From contig NC_135010.1 of the NCBI RefSeq assembly GCF_051020985.1, forward strand, positions 7,066,001 through 7,130,000: a DNA stretch of 64,000 bases, in the 5' to 3' direction. This document shows, one piece after another, positions 12,162 through 25,307 of the stretch. Under the pieces are notes generated by a model, which did not search any database, was not told the DNA's origin, and saw only the letters and a program-made list of their open reading frames with translations. This DNA comes from Nomia melanderi (Eukaryota > Arthropoda > Insecta > Hymenoptera > Halictidae). The first letter of the stretch is position 1; every line of letters begins with the position of its first letter. The translations under genes and the position numbers were made by a program.

Positions 12162-12365
12162 CTACCAGATGGTTCAAAAGAACTCATTCCCGATTTCTTC
12201 CTTTTGCAATTATTAAGATAATGTTATTGAAAGATTGTTAAAGAAATTGGTTCAGCGATATGCAAACTGGATTTAAATCAATTGAAGTCTCAATAGATGC
12301 ACTTTTGAAATTTTTATAGAGGAATTTTGGAAAATCAATTAAATTACTCGTGATTTTAGTATTAA
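12162..12365 (-). mobile_element. Family-C MITE at the end of H copy 1
   Basis: Starts AACGCTAAAACTACCAGATGG and ends TTTTAGTATTAA. The interior aligns in inverse to 61440-61742. In H copy 2 (21227 onward) the C sequence is absent, so C and H are separate units. Confidence 0.6.
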
Positions 12366-13950
12366 TGAAGGTGACGATTTAGAGGTACCAACATAAGTGA
12401 TGTCTTAAGAGCGTTGAATATTTGAAATGATTTGAAACGTAAATTGTTTCGCTTTACTATGATTAATATACGAAGGAACTGAAGAAAGTCGATTATTGCA
12501 ATTTTTATAAAGATTGAAGTAGATATAAGGGATATTAATTAAGAGATATTAATCATGTTGAACCCACCGTTGTTCTAGTGTTAACGAGGAAGACTGAGTT
12601 CAAGGTTGCTGCGATGTGATTATGTGTTTGATAGTATTGGCAATGTTTTGTTGGTTGGAGTGAGTAATATAGAGAAGATAGAGTGTTCACTTGGAATTGT
12701 AATATAAGATCGATTTTAAGTATACAAATGATTGAACGTTAAATTTTTATTAAATATTGTGGAATATGTACAGTATTGTAGTAAATTCTTGAATTTCCTA
12801 AATGGTTCATGGACTATAAAAGATTACAAAGAATATACGCTTGTAATTGAATGAAAGGATTCACAGTTTGATTAAATATTGTAACATCTATAGTCTACAT
12901 CCAGGAAACTCTACTTCACAATAGATTTTTATCTTGTAACGTCATAACTATACAATTTCCCCGTGCAGCTTTTGTTTCATAGGGAATTTATATGTATACC
13001 ATAGAGCAGAAAATACTTGCAAAGAACGAATTATAACAAAATAATTACGAAATTACGAAATCGATTTTGAAAAGAAAAGATTGCTGAAAATCCTTCGATT
13101 TATGATTGAATTTGTTGGTACGTTTCGCGACCCCGACACCTCGAGCGTTTCATAAATCTGAATTTTGTATTCGTTTTGCATACTAATCGCTCTCTGTATT
13201 TTATATTGAATATATCCATCGAAAGTATTCCCTGGAACTCGTGTATTTCAGTGTGCGCGTGAAATTATAGTCTTTTAGGAATGGCAAGCGGCGATTATGC
13301 AATTTTTTTCGTGCAGCGGATAACCGGTGGTGTCAGGACAGATCATGTTCCATACTTTTATCCTGTAAATAGCACAATAGCTTATTATGATAATTAGCGA
13401 TGGCAATGGCTTTTTTTAAAGAAACTTGTCCGTCAAATTCTGTAAATTGTTCTGCAACTTAATATCCACTTGTATCAAATTCATCAATCTAAAAGATTAA
13501 CACCATGAAACTTAAACTTTTACACATTGAATATGCAATATGAAGCTCTCAGTAGTCTCTAATGCATTGATAAAGTATGTTTCTAATTTCATATTTTCGG
13601 TTCTACTTAAAAGTATTAAGCCTTAACGTTTTTCCTAATTAACACATTACGCACTGGAATCGAAAAACCACATTTTTATATAAATACATACCGTTGTAGC
13701 TTATTAACTATCACATTATTTAAAAACATATTAAATTTCATTAGAACTGATTACATTAAAATAATTTTTAAATATATCAAATAATAATAAGATATTTGAA
13801 TATTTTACATATAGTAATATAAGTTGATGTCATTGAAAATCACCAGCCTCGCATCCCAGTTTTCTAAAAATTAATTAGCAATGTATTAATATACTATTTG
13901 AACTACAAGTTTTCCTAATCATCCTAATCATCGCATTTGTTAATCACACG
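12366..13950. other. Long AT-rich linker
   Basis: No gene. A solitary family-C right end (GTTGTTCTAGTG followed by TTAA) lies at 12567-12584. About 13220-13410 is more balanced, with a homeodomain-type GATAATTAG and other non-AT words. About 13639-13891 begins TTAACACATTACGC and may be a decayed TTAA element. Confidence 0.4.
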
Positions 13951-13956
13951 CTAGCA

Positions 13957-14200
13957 TTAACCCTTTGCACTCCAAAGGCGCCTTTCAGTCGCTAATCGAT
14001 CTGACACAGGAAAATTCTAAAGTTCGATATATAATATTAAATATTGTATAATACATCAATGTATGAAGTATTGAAAGAAAATAGCTTTCTTCCTCAATAT
14101 ATGTGCGATTTGTCGCTAAGTCAATTTTAGAAAATGTCCGCGTTTCGTTACAAAATCCTGAGTGTTTCCAATGGAAAACTTCTGGAGCGTAAAGGGTTAA
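13957..14200 (+). mobile_element. Family-A MITE, complete
   Basis: 244 bp bounded by TTAA on both sides. The left end is TTAACCCTTTGCACTCC; the right end GGAGCGTAAAGGG is followed by TTAA. Interior landmarks such as CCTCAATATATGTGCGATTTG match copies at 11509 and 34561. Non-coding. Confidence 0.8.
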
Positions 14201-14439
14201 AACAAATTATTACCATCATCCAAGAATTAATTACAAACAATATAACATTCTCCACCTACAAATATCCAATTTCCTCGAAATTACCGCGAACAAAATAACG
14301 TTCACATTACCAAACTCAAAATTCCTAACCACCAGTCTAACCCAATATCGTAACCAATAAATTAATAAATAACACAAACCAAACTGCACAAAAGTCCCAT
14401 CAAACCGTTTCTAAAATCAAACCACCCTCACCGACCAAA

Positions 14440-15400
14440 GAACCGCGACAAGTAAAATAATGCCACACCTACACACCCCGCAGCCCTCACCGTCGCTTCG
14501 ATCATAGAATGTAAACCGATTACCCCGGCGGCGCAGTAGAAAGCCGCGAATAAGGCGTCGATCGGCTGAGGTATCGACGTGATCCGTCAACGGTACGAGG
14601 TCCGCGAGCGCCACGGGATTTCGCTCGCGAGAAAAAAGCTACCCCCGATCGGTCGACGCGGTAACACTCGTGGGAAATCGTGTCCTCCCAAACTCCTGCT
14701 CGATCTTCCTTTTTTTTATCCACAATTCCGAAAATATTCCTGCGAATTTTCAAATTTCTCCGACTTTTTTCAGCGGCAAGTCGCCAGCTGAGACGGGAAT
14801 CCGTGAGAAACTCGTCGTCTCGGTTCCTTTTTGTTCCGCTGTTAACAGGCGCACTGATAGAAAAAAAAATGGTAACAGAAAAAATTACCGGCTAGGTACG
14901 AAAAGGGAAAACACCATAAGTGACCCAAGAGTCGCGTTCGTTTGGTATTCATAGCTGATCGACGCTTACCGGTATCGATCGATCGGACCTCGTCCATTGT
15001 CCAACCAACCCCCACCCCTCGGCGGCGCATCTTCGTGGTACAGGGCACCACGTGCACGCGTCATTTGAATACGCGACCCGACTCTCCCCTATTATGTGTA
15101 AATTGTATTATTTTTACCCCAAATACATTTCGCCCCGGGCACACGGCCGCGTCCTACGGGGTCAACAGGTCAAATTGCACATGTCCATCGAAAGTCACCC
15201 CCCGGCACGCTCGCTCGCACTCGCGCGACACCCCTCGACTCGATCCTCTCCGCTTTTCCCCGAAAGTCACATATACTTGCGCTCGTATCTGTCCGGAGTG
15301 CCGAAGATTTTGCGCGAGGAAAAAAACGATGAGGAACGCGGAGCTGAGGATTCTGGAGATTCTGTCGGGTCACGGTTTTTTTCGTGGGAATTCGGACGTT
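14440..15400. other. GC-rich island 9 with the clearest skewed flanks
   Basis: The left flank 14281-14400 counts A55 C34 G7 T24; the right flank 15421-15540 counts A23 C13 G30 T54. The long + strand frame 14942-15526 starts at TTG, runs out into the skewed flank and shows no domain, so I do not call it a gene. CpG is abundant. The linker to 15890 is AT-rich with nothing recognised. Confidence 0.75.
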
Positions 15401-16089
15401 TGGAAAGGAGGATTAGATTTGTGGTTGGATAAAAAATTTTTAGTTTGGGAAGATTTGGTCTGTATTGTTGGGTATTCTTTTTTTTGTTCTTGCCCAGCTT
15501 CGATTTGTGCGATCGTTGTGAATTAATGAATTCCTCGATGTATTTTTTTAATATCCTTTTTGATGCTTTGTTTTGTTATTTTATGTACTATTTGTATATT
15601 TAACCGTGTTTTAGTTATTATTTGGACTTTAACGGGGAAGTAGAAATTTAATTGTCACAGGGAACTTCTTGAAGTAATGGTAATGTCATTACATTTATTA
15701 TGATTGTAAAGTTTTAGTGTTGTTTATTCTCATCTAAATGTTATCTTTGCTTTAATTCCTTAAAGGATGTCAAACTTTTACTGTGCAATGAAAATGAAAT
15801 GAAAATTCACTTTGGAATATAACAATTCGAAAAATTATATTTCGTTAGGTATCAACAGCTACATCTAAATCTTCATTCTGTTGTCCCATAATCCATTATT
15901 AATGTTATTACGATACTTTCAAAAATAATATCAAATCGTCAAAATAATATCAAATATTCCAATCCAAAATAAACGATGATTCAAAGATCTCAAACTTAAC
16001 ACCTTCTACCCATTCTTCTACCCTCATTCAATTCCTTAAAACCTTCTGCATCGTTCGACACGAAATACTCCTAAAATATTCAACCGACA

Positions 16090-17400
16090 ATAGTCAATTT
16101 CACACTGCCAAGATAAAATCTCGCGAAACCAACGGAACGTCTAAAAAAAAAAACGGGGGACAGCGGCGAAAGACGTCGCAGTGGGTCGCGGAACGAAGAA
16201 TCGGGACAACGATCCGCGATAAGGGCGCAGCGGTAAAAAGTTAACGAATCTTGCGTGAAGGGGGTCGCCACGGCCCGAGAGCTCAGCCGGGCATAATAAT
16301 TTCTCGCGTGATTTTAAAACCGTAAATTTTTTACCTTTTAACCACCGGCTGCTCCGTTGCCTTTTTTTCCCCCGCATGAGACGATGCTGCACGGAGCGCA
16401 TGAGACGTTGTTTTTGCGAGCGAAAAAAGCAGCGAAGAACGTCGTGCTGTATCGCGATCGGTTATCATTTCACACCGATTATAATGAAGCGCTGGTTACG
16501 AGCCACGAGCAAAAAGATACTACCGGGTGGAAAAAGGAAAACGTAACGGGAACCTGGGGGAAGGGTGGCACAAGGGGTAGCCAGCAGAGACAACGGTGAA
16601 ATAGAAGAGAGAGAGAGAGAAAAAAAACACGTAATACGGGACATCCAGACCGAGGAAAAAAAAAACGTCCCGTTCGGGGACCCTCGAGGTCGGCGGATCT
16701 TAAATAAGTATATAATAATGCCGGCCTGTTGGGGCGTTTTTAACCCTTTCCCGTGAGCTTCCTTCGCCGTGGCTCACCCGTGTTCCATTTTTTCCTCTAG
16801 CCCTTCCTGAAAAATGAATCGCGTCGGCTCTCTTCCCCACGGGCTAACGGATAAAATCTAAATTAACTAAATTAAGGGCCGGGGCCTTCTTTCACCTCGT
16901 TTTTGCATACGATTTATACACAAGTTTTTTGTCTTTCTACTCTCTTTCCACGGGCTTGCCTGTAAAAAAAGGGGTCCAGGTTAGGTGAATGGAAGATTTA
17001 GAAGGAGAAAGCAAGTGATCCGGTCGAGCGGTGTATTTTTTTCTGTCGTTCTCTCGGTTTTGAATTTTTTTTTCTTTGTCAAGGTCTTCTTTGTAGGGAG
17101 GATTCATTAATATTCGCCCCGTTGTACGTGGCGCCGCGGAAGAGATCGTTGAAAGGTCGATTTACGGTTATAAAATTACTCACGTGAAATTCGAGGCCGC
17201 GCGGCGCGTTTACCGGTGAGATTTATGCTGGCTGTGCGCGCGGAGGACACCGCGTCGCGTCGCGCGCGAAGAATGGAACCGCAAGAGATGAAGGACTTCC
17301 AAGGGTGGCTCATCGCAATTACATTACTTACTTGGAAGCGCGCCGGAAGCGGCAGACGGCGAGCTCATCTGTTCCGATTTCTGGGAAAGAAATTAAGGGA
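16090..17400. other. GC-rich island 10 (long)
   Basis: About 1.3 kb, CpG-rich, with A-rich and T-rich homopolymer stretches and a short GA repeat at 16607-16620. A solitary TTAACCCTTTCCCGTGAG end lies at 16739. The left flank (15930-16080) is A/C-rich and the right flank (17400-17560) G/T-rich. Confidence 0.65.
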
Positions 17401-17639
17401 TTGAGTGTTAGGCTTTGTCTTAGGTTTATTGTGATATAGATGTATGATAGAATTTTAGAATGTCACATTTATAATATCGACGAATCAATGTTGTAAGTGG
17501 CTGTGTTTTAATGAGTGAAATCGGATTCAGTTGATAAATGGAATGTGTATTGATTGCGAATAATTTCTTCTTCGGTGGTACATGATAGTGCCTAAAATGA
17601 TGAGTTTGGATTTTACTGCGAAAAAAGTCTTTAGTGGAC

Positions 17640-17815
17640 GTTATGTTTTAAATCCAAGTGAAACCAAGTTCTACTTAGTTTCAGGTGTACGTGAAAGTAA
17701 GTAGAATTTAGTTTTAGAACTAAGTAGAATGAAGTATAAGTTTGTTTTATAGAATAAAGTAGAATTAAGTAAAGCTTAATTTACAAATTAAGTAGAAGTA
17801 AGTAGGAAATTTAAT
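17640..17815. repeat. Degenerate short repeat based on AAGTAGAATTAAG
   Basis: About eight imperfect occurrences of AAGTAGAA, TAAGTAG or ACTTAGT words within 175 bp, in both orientations, so it can fold back on itself. Likely a decayed minisatellite. Confidence 0.55.
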
Positions 17816-17979
17816 ATTCTTCGATTTTTCTTGATTAAAAATTAGTTATGACTGAACTCTCTAATGTCAATATTTTCGGATTTCTATTATAGAAACTACA
17901 ATGCTGACATTGCTCGAAAGTACGTCCCCCATCATTAGTGTTTCAAGATACAATCTGCTCTTTTTTTTTCTCTCGACTT

Positions 17980-18430
17980 TTTTTCCAGGGTTAATGAATG
18001 GTCGTACAATTTCAAGGAAAAAATCCGGATTTTGGCAACAGGAATGAGCGAGGGTGCAAATAGTCCCATTCAACGCAGTGACTTTTTCACGCGGCACGGT
18101 CACGTCTGTTTGGTCATTTTTCGAGGCCACCCTCTTTTTTGACCGTTTGACCATATGTGACGGTCACGCCGAGTCCGATCGATCGATCGAGTGATTTCGC
18201 GCAGCAATAAAAGACAGGAAAACCCCCGTGGAAAACGTGGACGAGCATGAATGGCCGCCTCGTTTAGCCTAGTCAAATTACGACGCGGCGGCGATGTTGA
18301 CCTTCGTGGTAATGATACGTTAAGTTCTCCCCGCGTGACAATGGCCCCCAAAAGAACAGGAAATCTGTCGATAGAGGGAAATTTTTGGGGGTGGTTCGAT
18401 CCTGTTCGTTACTTGGACCGTTTGCAAAAA
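17980..18430. other. GC-rich island 11
   Basis: Moderately CpG-rich, with GATCGATCGATCGA near 18178. Flank skew is weaker than at the other islands. AT-rich linker 18470-18830 follows with nothing recognised. Confidence 0.5.
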
Positions 18431-18830
18431 TATGGTACTTGTGACAGAAAGTTGTATGATTAATTCAATTCTCTTTACGGATAAAGAAATTGATTAATTA
18501 TAAGGTATCAGATTAGAAAATTATTTATTTACTTAGGTTAAGTATAAATATTGCGGACTGAATTGTTTCTTCATACATCTTTTATACTTTCCATAAAGTA
18601 ATAAAAGTATTTGCTATTATTAATAGTTAAGTACTTAATATCGAGAAATAATATCTGGAATAAAAAATATCAGTGTCTAAGGTTCTTATAAATTATATAA
18701 TCCTCTTAATCTAACAATTTGTTCAATAATAAAAGAGATTTTAATTGACATTTAATTTTGGTTCCTAACTAATAAAAATTGCCATGTACCAAGCATCAAC
18801 TTTTAACTTGTTCCACTGTTTATTCTTTCA

Positions 18831-19053
18831 TTAACACGTTAAATGTCGTGTTGGTCACCGATGACCAATGCTTCTGAATCGCTTGACAACAGCAGTATGT
18901 AAGATCACTGTCGACTAAAGATATTTAATAACATAAATAAGTTTACAATAATTCTAATGCCAAATAATTAATTATTGTTTCTATTTATCTTTGCTACGAA
19001 GGAACAAATCACGTACAAAACGTTTGAGATTCTCGTGGCGTTTAACGTGTTAA
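18831..19053 (+). mobile_element. Family-B MITE, complete
   Basis: 223 bp. The left end is TTAACACGTTAAATGTCGTG; the right end CGTGGCGTTTAACGTG followed by TTAA is its inverted repeat over about 18 bp with few mismatches. TTAA flanks both ends. No coding capacity. Confidence 0.75.
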
Positions 19054-19119
19054 TTAAATAAATCTTGTAATACAGAAAATTAAGCTGCCAGTTTTGTTCT
19101 TCATACACCTCGAACTATC

Positions 19120-19480
19120 AGACCACTGAACCGATCCACAGACCAAAAGTAAACGGAAGAAAAGCCCCGGTGAAAGTGGTCCGCGTCGCGAGATCACCGT
19201 CCGATCAATGAACAGCATTAGCGGTGGGGTCCCGTGCGATTCAGCGGAAAAAATACATTTGTCAGGGGCCGCGATACCAGCCGGAGGATCTCTATCTCGG
19301 AGATTAATTACTCCGACTGGTCGCGGGCGAATAATTAATTAACGTCGGGGTATAATGAAATAGCATCGCCTTTGTATTTCCGCTGACCATGCGCGCCGTG
19401 CTCGCCGCGAGAGAGTAATCAAAGGATCGGCTTTCGGTGACCCTCGCATCGACACTGACCGTCACACGAAGGATTAACCC
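19120..19480. other. GC-rich island 12
   Basis: CpG-rich, with a perfect hairpin at 19298-19315 (CGGAG/CTCCG around ATTAATTA). The left flank is A/C-rich. The island ends at a solitary TTAACCCTTCACTG terminus (19474). The linker 19500-19900 is AT-rich with nothing else recognised. Confidence 0.55.
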
Positions 19481-20169
19481 TTCACTGTCCGAAGTATCCT
19501 CGATTTTTTAGTCAGAAATTTAAATCACCTATATTAAATTGAACTATGCTTTACTATGTCGCTTTAACCTGTTGTTCTATGATTTTTTTCACGATTTCGA
19601 TGTAACTACGGTCACTTAATTAGCAATTTGCTAGAGAAAAGGAAATATGTAATTCTAAATCACAACAATTTATAACGGGAAGGTTTCACTGAATTTGAAA
19701 TGAAAAGAATCAACTGACACATTTGTTAAATTATTTCATTCAATTGTTTTCATTTTTTCATCTTCTAATGAAACGTTGATTACATCTTAGATTTTACTAA
19801 ATAGAAGCAATCGCACGAATTAAGGGATATAACTGTAATATTCCAATATTCCATACCTAATTACATTACATCTTTAATATTGAATATCAAACATAATGTT
19901 ACCCTGTCAAATCAAATGACAACCATGACCTCTCGGCGCTACAAATTCCTTTGTTCCTCCTAGTCAAATACAAGCTTCAAATTTCCAACTAAAATCAACT
20001 ACAAAGGCCTAACTTATCTCAGAACACCCAAGAAACAACTATGTATACACGGAACAGGTCAAACATTCCAAACAAATCTATCAAAAATTGGTAATACACA
20101 TAGTCATTAAAATAAAATCGAATATACTATCAATTTCAACGTAGATTCTTAAGGGATTAACGCCAGCAA

Positions 20170-20830
20170 AGCGCATCCACCTGTCCCCAGTTACTTTTTC
20201 AAACGCGAAAACCTCTTTTTTCCTGTCCCAAACGACGGAGCATCACACGGTTATATTGGCTCCATTGTCGTGGAGCGGCGTTCGCGGGGTTGCTCTTCGG
20301 ATTGAAAAAACGCCGCAACGTGAGACACGCAGTTCTTCATCCCTTGGCAGCGTCCTGCGCTATCCTATCGTCGTCGGTTACCAGCGGTGACGGTTTTTTC
20401 TTCTCATGATGTTTGCAAAGGGTTACGTTACACGGGACACCGTCTACGGGACCTATGCTAAACAGGGGTGCCCTCCGTTCGGGGAGTGAAAAAAAAAATA
20501 TTAATAGCCATCCAGCCTCCTCCCGGGATTTTTTTCTACCGCGCACCCCTGACCCGCGATTTTTTCCTGGGAGACTCACCCCTGTAACGTGCGGTAAGAT
20601 ATACCCGTGATAGCGGAGCCCAACGACTCTTTCCTACCCCGTGGCCATCTTCCAAATGAACAATCGCGTTCCACATAGGTAGGTAAGTACCTACAGCTTC
20701 CTCGGATTCCGTTCGAGCGTTTCGAGTAACGAATATCGATATACGGGTCCAACCCTTGCCCGGGGAGATTTATTCCTGGTATTTTGTTTTCAATGGCGTT
20801 TACGGGTTTGGGACTGACGGGTTGGTTTGC
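20170..20830. other. GC-rich island 13
   Basis: The left flank (19900-20150) is A/C-rich, the right flank (20780-20850) G/T-rich. Inside are several polyA and polyT runs and CpG-rich sequence. No coding signal. Confidence 0.6.
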
Positions 20831-20891
20831 AAGACTCCGGGAATAATTAGAGGATTTATTTATGAAGCTGCTTCATAGGGTTTCGGGGATG

Positions 20892-21227
20892 TTTAATTCT
20901 GTAAGGGTGTTTTGTTAATTTTGTTCGATTGGAGCGTCTACTTTGAATAAATTGGAAGGATTGATGGCGGTCGGTGGTATTATTGTCTTGTGAAGAATGT
21001 TCTCTTAAGTCGTTTGTTAACCTCTTGTTGTATGATTTCTTTTTCAACTGCGCACAACAGAGATATTTTATTGTTCATGATTTATTGGCAAATGAGGAAA
21101 GTCGTACACATTCGATGTCTACGTTTACTCAGAAGTATTAGAATTAATAATAGGATAATAATATTCAACTCGGATTTGGAAGGATTAAGCGGTATTTATA
21201 TTTGTTATATTCTATTTGAAATCTTCA
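20892..21227 (+). repeat. Interspersed repeat H, copy 2
   Basis: Matches H copy 1 from TTAATTCTGTAAGGGTG to GGTATTTATATTTG. It keeps the intact sequence TGTTTTGTTAATTTTGTTCG at the position where copy 3 carries an inserted A element, so it serves as an empty site. It carries no C element. Confidence 0.75.
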
Positions 21228-21398
21228 CGATATTGTAGGGCTAGGGGTTAGAAAGATTGAGGTATATTTTTATAAATGTTTCTATAGACATGGGACTAGG
21301 AGATTTTGTATAGAATACTTCTGAAGAATTTTAGCATTTACTGTATTACCTTTGAGATACATATTGAAATATATACAAATTGCTGCAGATGCAACCCG

Positions 21399-21590
21399 TT
21401 AATACGTTGAATGCTGCGCGTTTTTAAGCTGCAGAACATGTGAAACGAAATAAATACAATATTAAATTATTAGGTAACGTTATTTACAATATACGAATGT
21501 TTTCAAATAACCACCGATTAATTGAAGGAATCGCAGTAATTAAATTTGGCCGGGGCTCACCGGTGACCACCATGGCATTCAACGTGTTAA
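21399..21590 (-). mobile_element. Family-B MITE, complete
   Basis: 192 bp with TTAA at both ends. The left end is TTAATACGTTGAATGC; the right end GGCATTCAACGTG followed by TTAA is its inverted repeat. The reverse strand aligns to 38668 onward, including GGTCACCGGTGA and TTATTTG words. Confidence 0.75.
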
Positions 21591-21689
21591 AACACAAATT
21601 CTTCGCTTCCCAACACAATCACCAAACACAAGCCTCAAATTTACAACAAATATCGATAAAAGGAATAATTGATTCATCCCATCGATCCG

Positions 21690-22386
21690 TTTCCAACAAT
21701 ACATCTCACTCGGAAACCATCGAGGATCAACCGAACACCCGTCACGCCGGAGGTCAGCAAATTCATCCGCAAAACCGAGAAGAAATCCCCAATTGAAACA
21801 CCGTGCTATTGCGTAGGAAGGGGTTGTCTATTCCCAAGTTCGGCTGTTTTGACGAATCCGTTGTCGCCGGTCCGCCGCGGCAGCTGTTGTTTTGTTGCGC
21901 AAGGAACCGGGCAAACAACCGCCTGCGGGGGGATTTCCATGGGGGTGCGCGGACGCGCGCAACGTCCTCCGCCGGGTCCGTCTGTCCGTCTCCCGTCTAA
22001 GCCTGAAAGGGTTCCCCGTTTGCACGGTTCACGCGTGTGGAACTGAAAGCCGGCCCGTCCCGCACTACCATTATATCACCTATCACCTTCGTCCACCCCC
22101 TCGAATACATATGGCTCCCGCGCGGTTACATGGGGGCGCGTCATCTTGCAGCTTGCGCAATGATCGGAAGGATCTCTTTTCTCTCTGTCCGCCTAGGACG
22201 CTGTGTTCCTCTGTTCACGGGGCACGCGTTCACGCGTCCGAACGTCCATTAACGCTTCCCGACCGAACCACCGGGGGTAGATTAGAGAAATGGACGGGGA
22301 TGACGGTACAGTTCCGAGCACATGGGAATCGTTTAACGAAAGAGACTTGTTTTCTTCGGAGAATCCGTTGACGGGAGTATTTGAAG
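21690..22386. other. GC-rich island 14
   Basis: CpG-rich. The left flank (21590-21690) is A/C-rich and the right flank (22386-22560) G/T-rich. The right boundary coincides with a possible splice donor, GAA then GTGAGA. Confidence 0.6.
22290..22385 (+). CDS. Weak candidate: first coding exon of unknown protein
   Basis: The ATG sits in GAGAAATGG. A 32-codon frame beginning MDGDDGTVPSTWESF and rich in D, E, S and N is followed at 22386 by GTGAGA, a passable donor. Base composition switches from GC-rich to G/T-rich exactly there, as at hymenopteran exon/intron borders. However, every island shows the same composition switch, and no partner exon or homologue is recognised. Chance is the likelier explanation. 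Confidence 0.15.
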
Positions 22387-23179
22387 TGAGAATCGTGATT
22401 GGAACGGTTGAATTTTGTGTATTTTTCATATGGGTAGGTCTGTTTTTTGGGAAAATTTGGAAATGGGATGTATGTTTTTGACGTTTCGATTGTGATCGGT
22501 TTTGAGAGTGGCGTGAGCTTGTAAGTTTGGAAGATAGTGACTTATTTAATGACGGAAGGTCTTTTGCAATGGTTTGTGTGTAAATATATGAAATTGTGAG
22601 CGAATTAAGTAGTCGGGATTTTCAATTGGAAGTAGAAGTACTTAAATATTTTGAAACAAAAGGGAATGAGTTTATAGAACTTTCGAAATAAATGGTACAA
22701 TTATGAAAGGAAGTGTAATTATATGTGTCGTCGTTCGGAAGTTAAGCCAGTGTGTAATATTCATTGTTTATGGGAGCAAATGAAATAAAAAGTAATCCAG
22801 TATGTTATTTATTGTCTTTATGAGCGTATATTAGAGGTTTTCTCTAGTACATCAACTCGCCTGTTTCACTTCAGTTAACAGTAACGCGTTATACTGCTTT
22901 CCCCCGATTCATACGTTTCTATTTCACGCATTACAGGACTCTCATTCAAAATCGCTTTCTTACACCGCCTAAACTAACTCACATTCTCAAATAATCCAAT
23001 CAACTTCCGATATTCTCCTCAAAACGAAACCTTCCAAACCTGAAAGCAACCAAAACCCAAAAATCCCCGTACCCAGCGACTTCACTCCAAAAATCCTCAA
23101 TGAAACCCCGTTCCCGAAATCCGCCATATTCCCCAACAACCCATTACCCGATCGCTGAACAAACACCCTCCCCGCGGTC

Positions 23180-24245
23180 CCCTCGCCGCCTAATCCATCC
23201 AACTACCCAGAATTTCGGTCCGGGAGAGCGTTCTCCCAAGCGCGTAGCCGCGCCGGTTACCCGGAAATCAAGCACCTGATACACCGAAGATAGTCCCAAA
23301 GGCACAATTAAAACCGGCTTGTTGTTCGAGGCACACGGGGGCCACGGTTATTGAGCACTCATTAAGCGGCGCGCGTAACGGGCTGAGCCTGCTGAAACGC
23401 TGGAAGAAAGAGGGGCCCCCGTGGTCCACGTGCGAATATTTCCTCGCTCGCGCTTCCTTCCCTCCCCCGCCCTCCAAGAAAGCGTAGCCGCGCGTCATCC
23501 TCCGCCCCCCGTCAATCCTGGTCTAGCGTCTCTTTCTCCGTTTCCTACGTCGGCGACCTCGCGTTCCGCAGCTCCTTTAGCTCCTCTGGCTCTAGTTGAA
23601 CGCATCAAGGATGGACTATCCCCGCGCCGACTTCCACCACGGCTCCGCGTTAATTATGAGCGGCTTCCGGCGATCTAGATTTCATTCTTTCCTCCGACCG
23701 CTCGTCTCTGCCGCCGCTGCCGCCGCCGCAGCCGCTGCCGCCGGGAAATGATAATAGGTACGTGACCCATGTGGTCAGTTCACACGAGAAACGAGACTAG
23801 CTCGTTCGGGCGCAGGTAAGCCAGCGCGTTACCCAGGCCTGTGCCGCGTGCGAGCGACTCCTGTTGTCGTGGAGCCGAAGAGAGGCCCGCGGGCAGCAAC
23901 GGTGCCCGCGGGTCGAGCGGTGGGGGTAATGAGGAGAGGGCGAAAAGGGGGCCCGTTGGTCGCCGCTCGCGGTACCCCGCGCCCGCTGACGACTCGCGCG
24001 TTATACGGCAGCGAACCCGGTGTCGGCGGCCAGGTGAAGCGGGGAGCGGCGTGCCGACTTCCACAATGCGGCTTGTACTCTCCCACACTCAAGGAGTCTC
24101 ACGCCCTCACATCCTCCCGCGCTCTGCTCCTATCGAAGCCCGGGAAGCCAAGGAGGACCCGAGAGGAGAGCGTCCGCGGGCACTTCACGAGGCGACCTCC
24201 GCGAGAGCCGCGGACGGCTCGTGAATCCGCGCGGAACTATGAGGA
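23180..24245. other. GC-rich island 15 (strong)
   Basis: One of the most GC- and CpG-rich parts of the window, with a GCCGCCGCTGCC-type run near 23710-23740. The left flank 23041-23100 counts A25 C22 G5 T8; the right flank 24361-24420 counts A11 C4 G24 T21. The overlapping open frames are arginine/proline-rich, as random GC-rich DNA gives. AT-rich linker 22560-22900 precedes it. Confidence 0.7.
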
Positions 24246-24939
24246 TTAGTTTGCTTGGGATTTTTGATACGAAGTATTGATGATAGATGGTTTGATTCTC
24301 GCCAGTGGAAGGAAGGAGAATTTCAGATCGATGGGTTTTTGGGGATTCTGAGCTGGCATATGGTGGCAGTTTTGAATTGGGGAATCGTGAGGTGGTCGCT
24401 TTTGAATTGGGGAATTATGGGCGGGTTAGTTGTTATTGGTTTAATAAAATGTGAGAGATTGGATTTGAATTAGAGGGAATGTGGTATATATTTGCAGTGT
24501 TTTGAGTTTGAATTGAAAATCGGGAGATTTGATAATTATATTTTTGTGTTGCGAAGCTGAAGTTCTACATTATTAGACTGAGTTCTGAAGGGAACGTTAC
24601 TTTTAACAAATTCGAAATGACGAATGAGTTAAATGAAAATATTCTTTTCACCTTAGATTTTATTATTGGGCCATCAACATCAAAACTGAAGGTAAATATT
24701 TATAAAATTCCTTATCGTACAGTACCCTATCCATTTGTAAACACCACGAATTCACAGAATCAGTACTACATTAACAAAATTCATTCTCTTCCAATTGTAA
24801 ATCCAACTACCATTTTAGTTAGATGCAAACCTAAAAATAGCATCAACCACGTTATCGTCGTCCCAATGTAAAAAATTTCTCAAACCATCAATACTAAGCT
24901 GAAAAATTCCTCGCAAGGAAACCAAAACAGAGACGTCTC

Positions 24940-25307
24940 GGTCATTAGTTGCCAAACGTCATCATTAACTGCGCTGAGAAGTCGAGACGCGCGCCTTGAA
25001 TGCAGATGGCAGTATGTGCGACAACATTGACATTTTCCGAGGTGGTCAGAGGTACAAAAAAATGTCCGCCGGCGCTCGTGGCGCGTGAGTTATCCAACCG
25101 GCAAGTATATTACAGGCGTGAAAGCCGGCTGGGAAACCTAACAGTTTCGAAAAGGCCGCGAGTGACCGGAACACGGGTTCTCCTTACCCGCGCAGGTAGC
25201 GACGACGTGCCGGTGTGTGCTGGTTTGGCGCGCACCGCTTATCTGCGATCTCCGCTCGTTCCGTCCCGCGACCGCCATATCGCGGTTATACTCCGTTTTC
25301 ATTAATG
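24940..25307. other. GC-rich island 16
   Basis: CpG-rich, with an A/C-rich left flank (24760-24940). The right side is occupied by a TTAA element. No coding signal. Confidence 0.55.

Noticed and set aside
14942..15526. 194-codon + strand frame
   Set aside because: Starts at TTG, first in-frame ATG is near the 3' end, and composition changes abruptly where the frame leaves the island.
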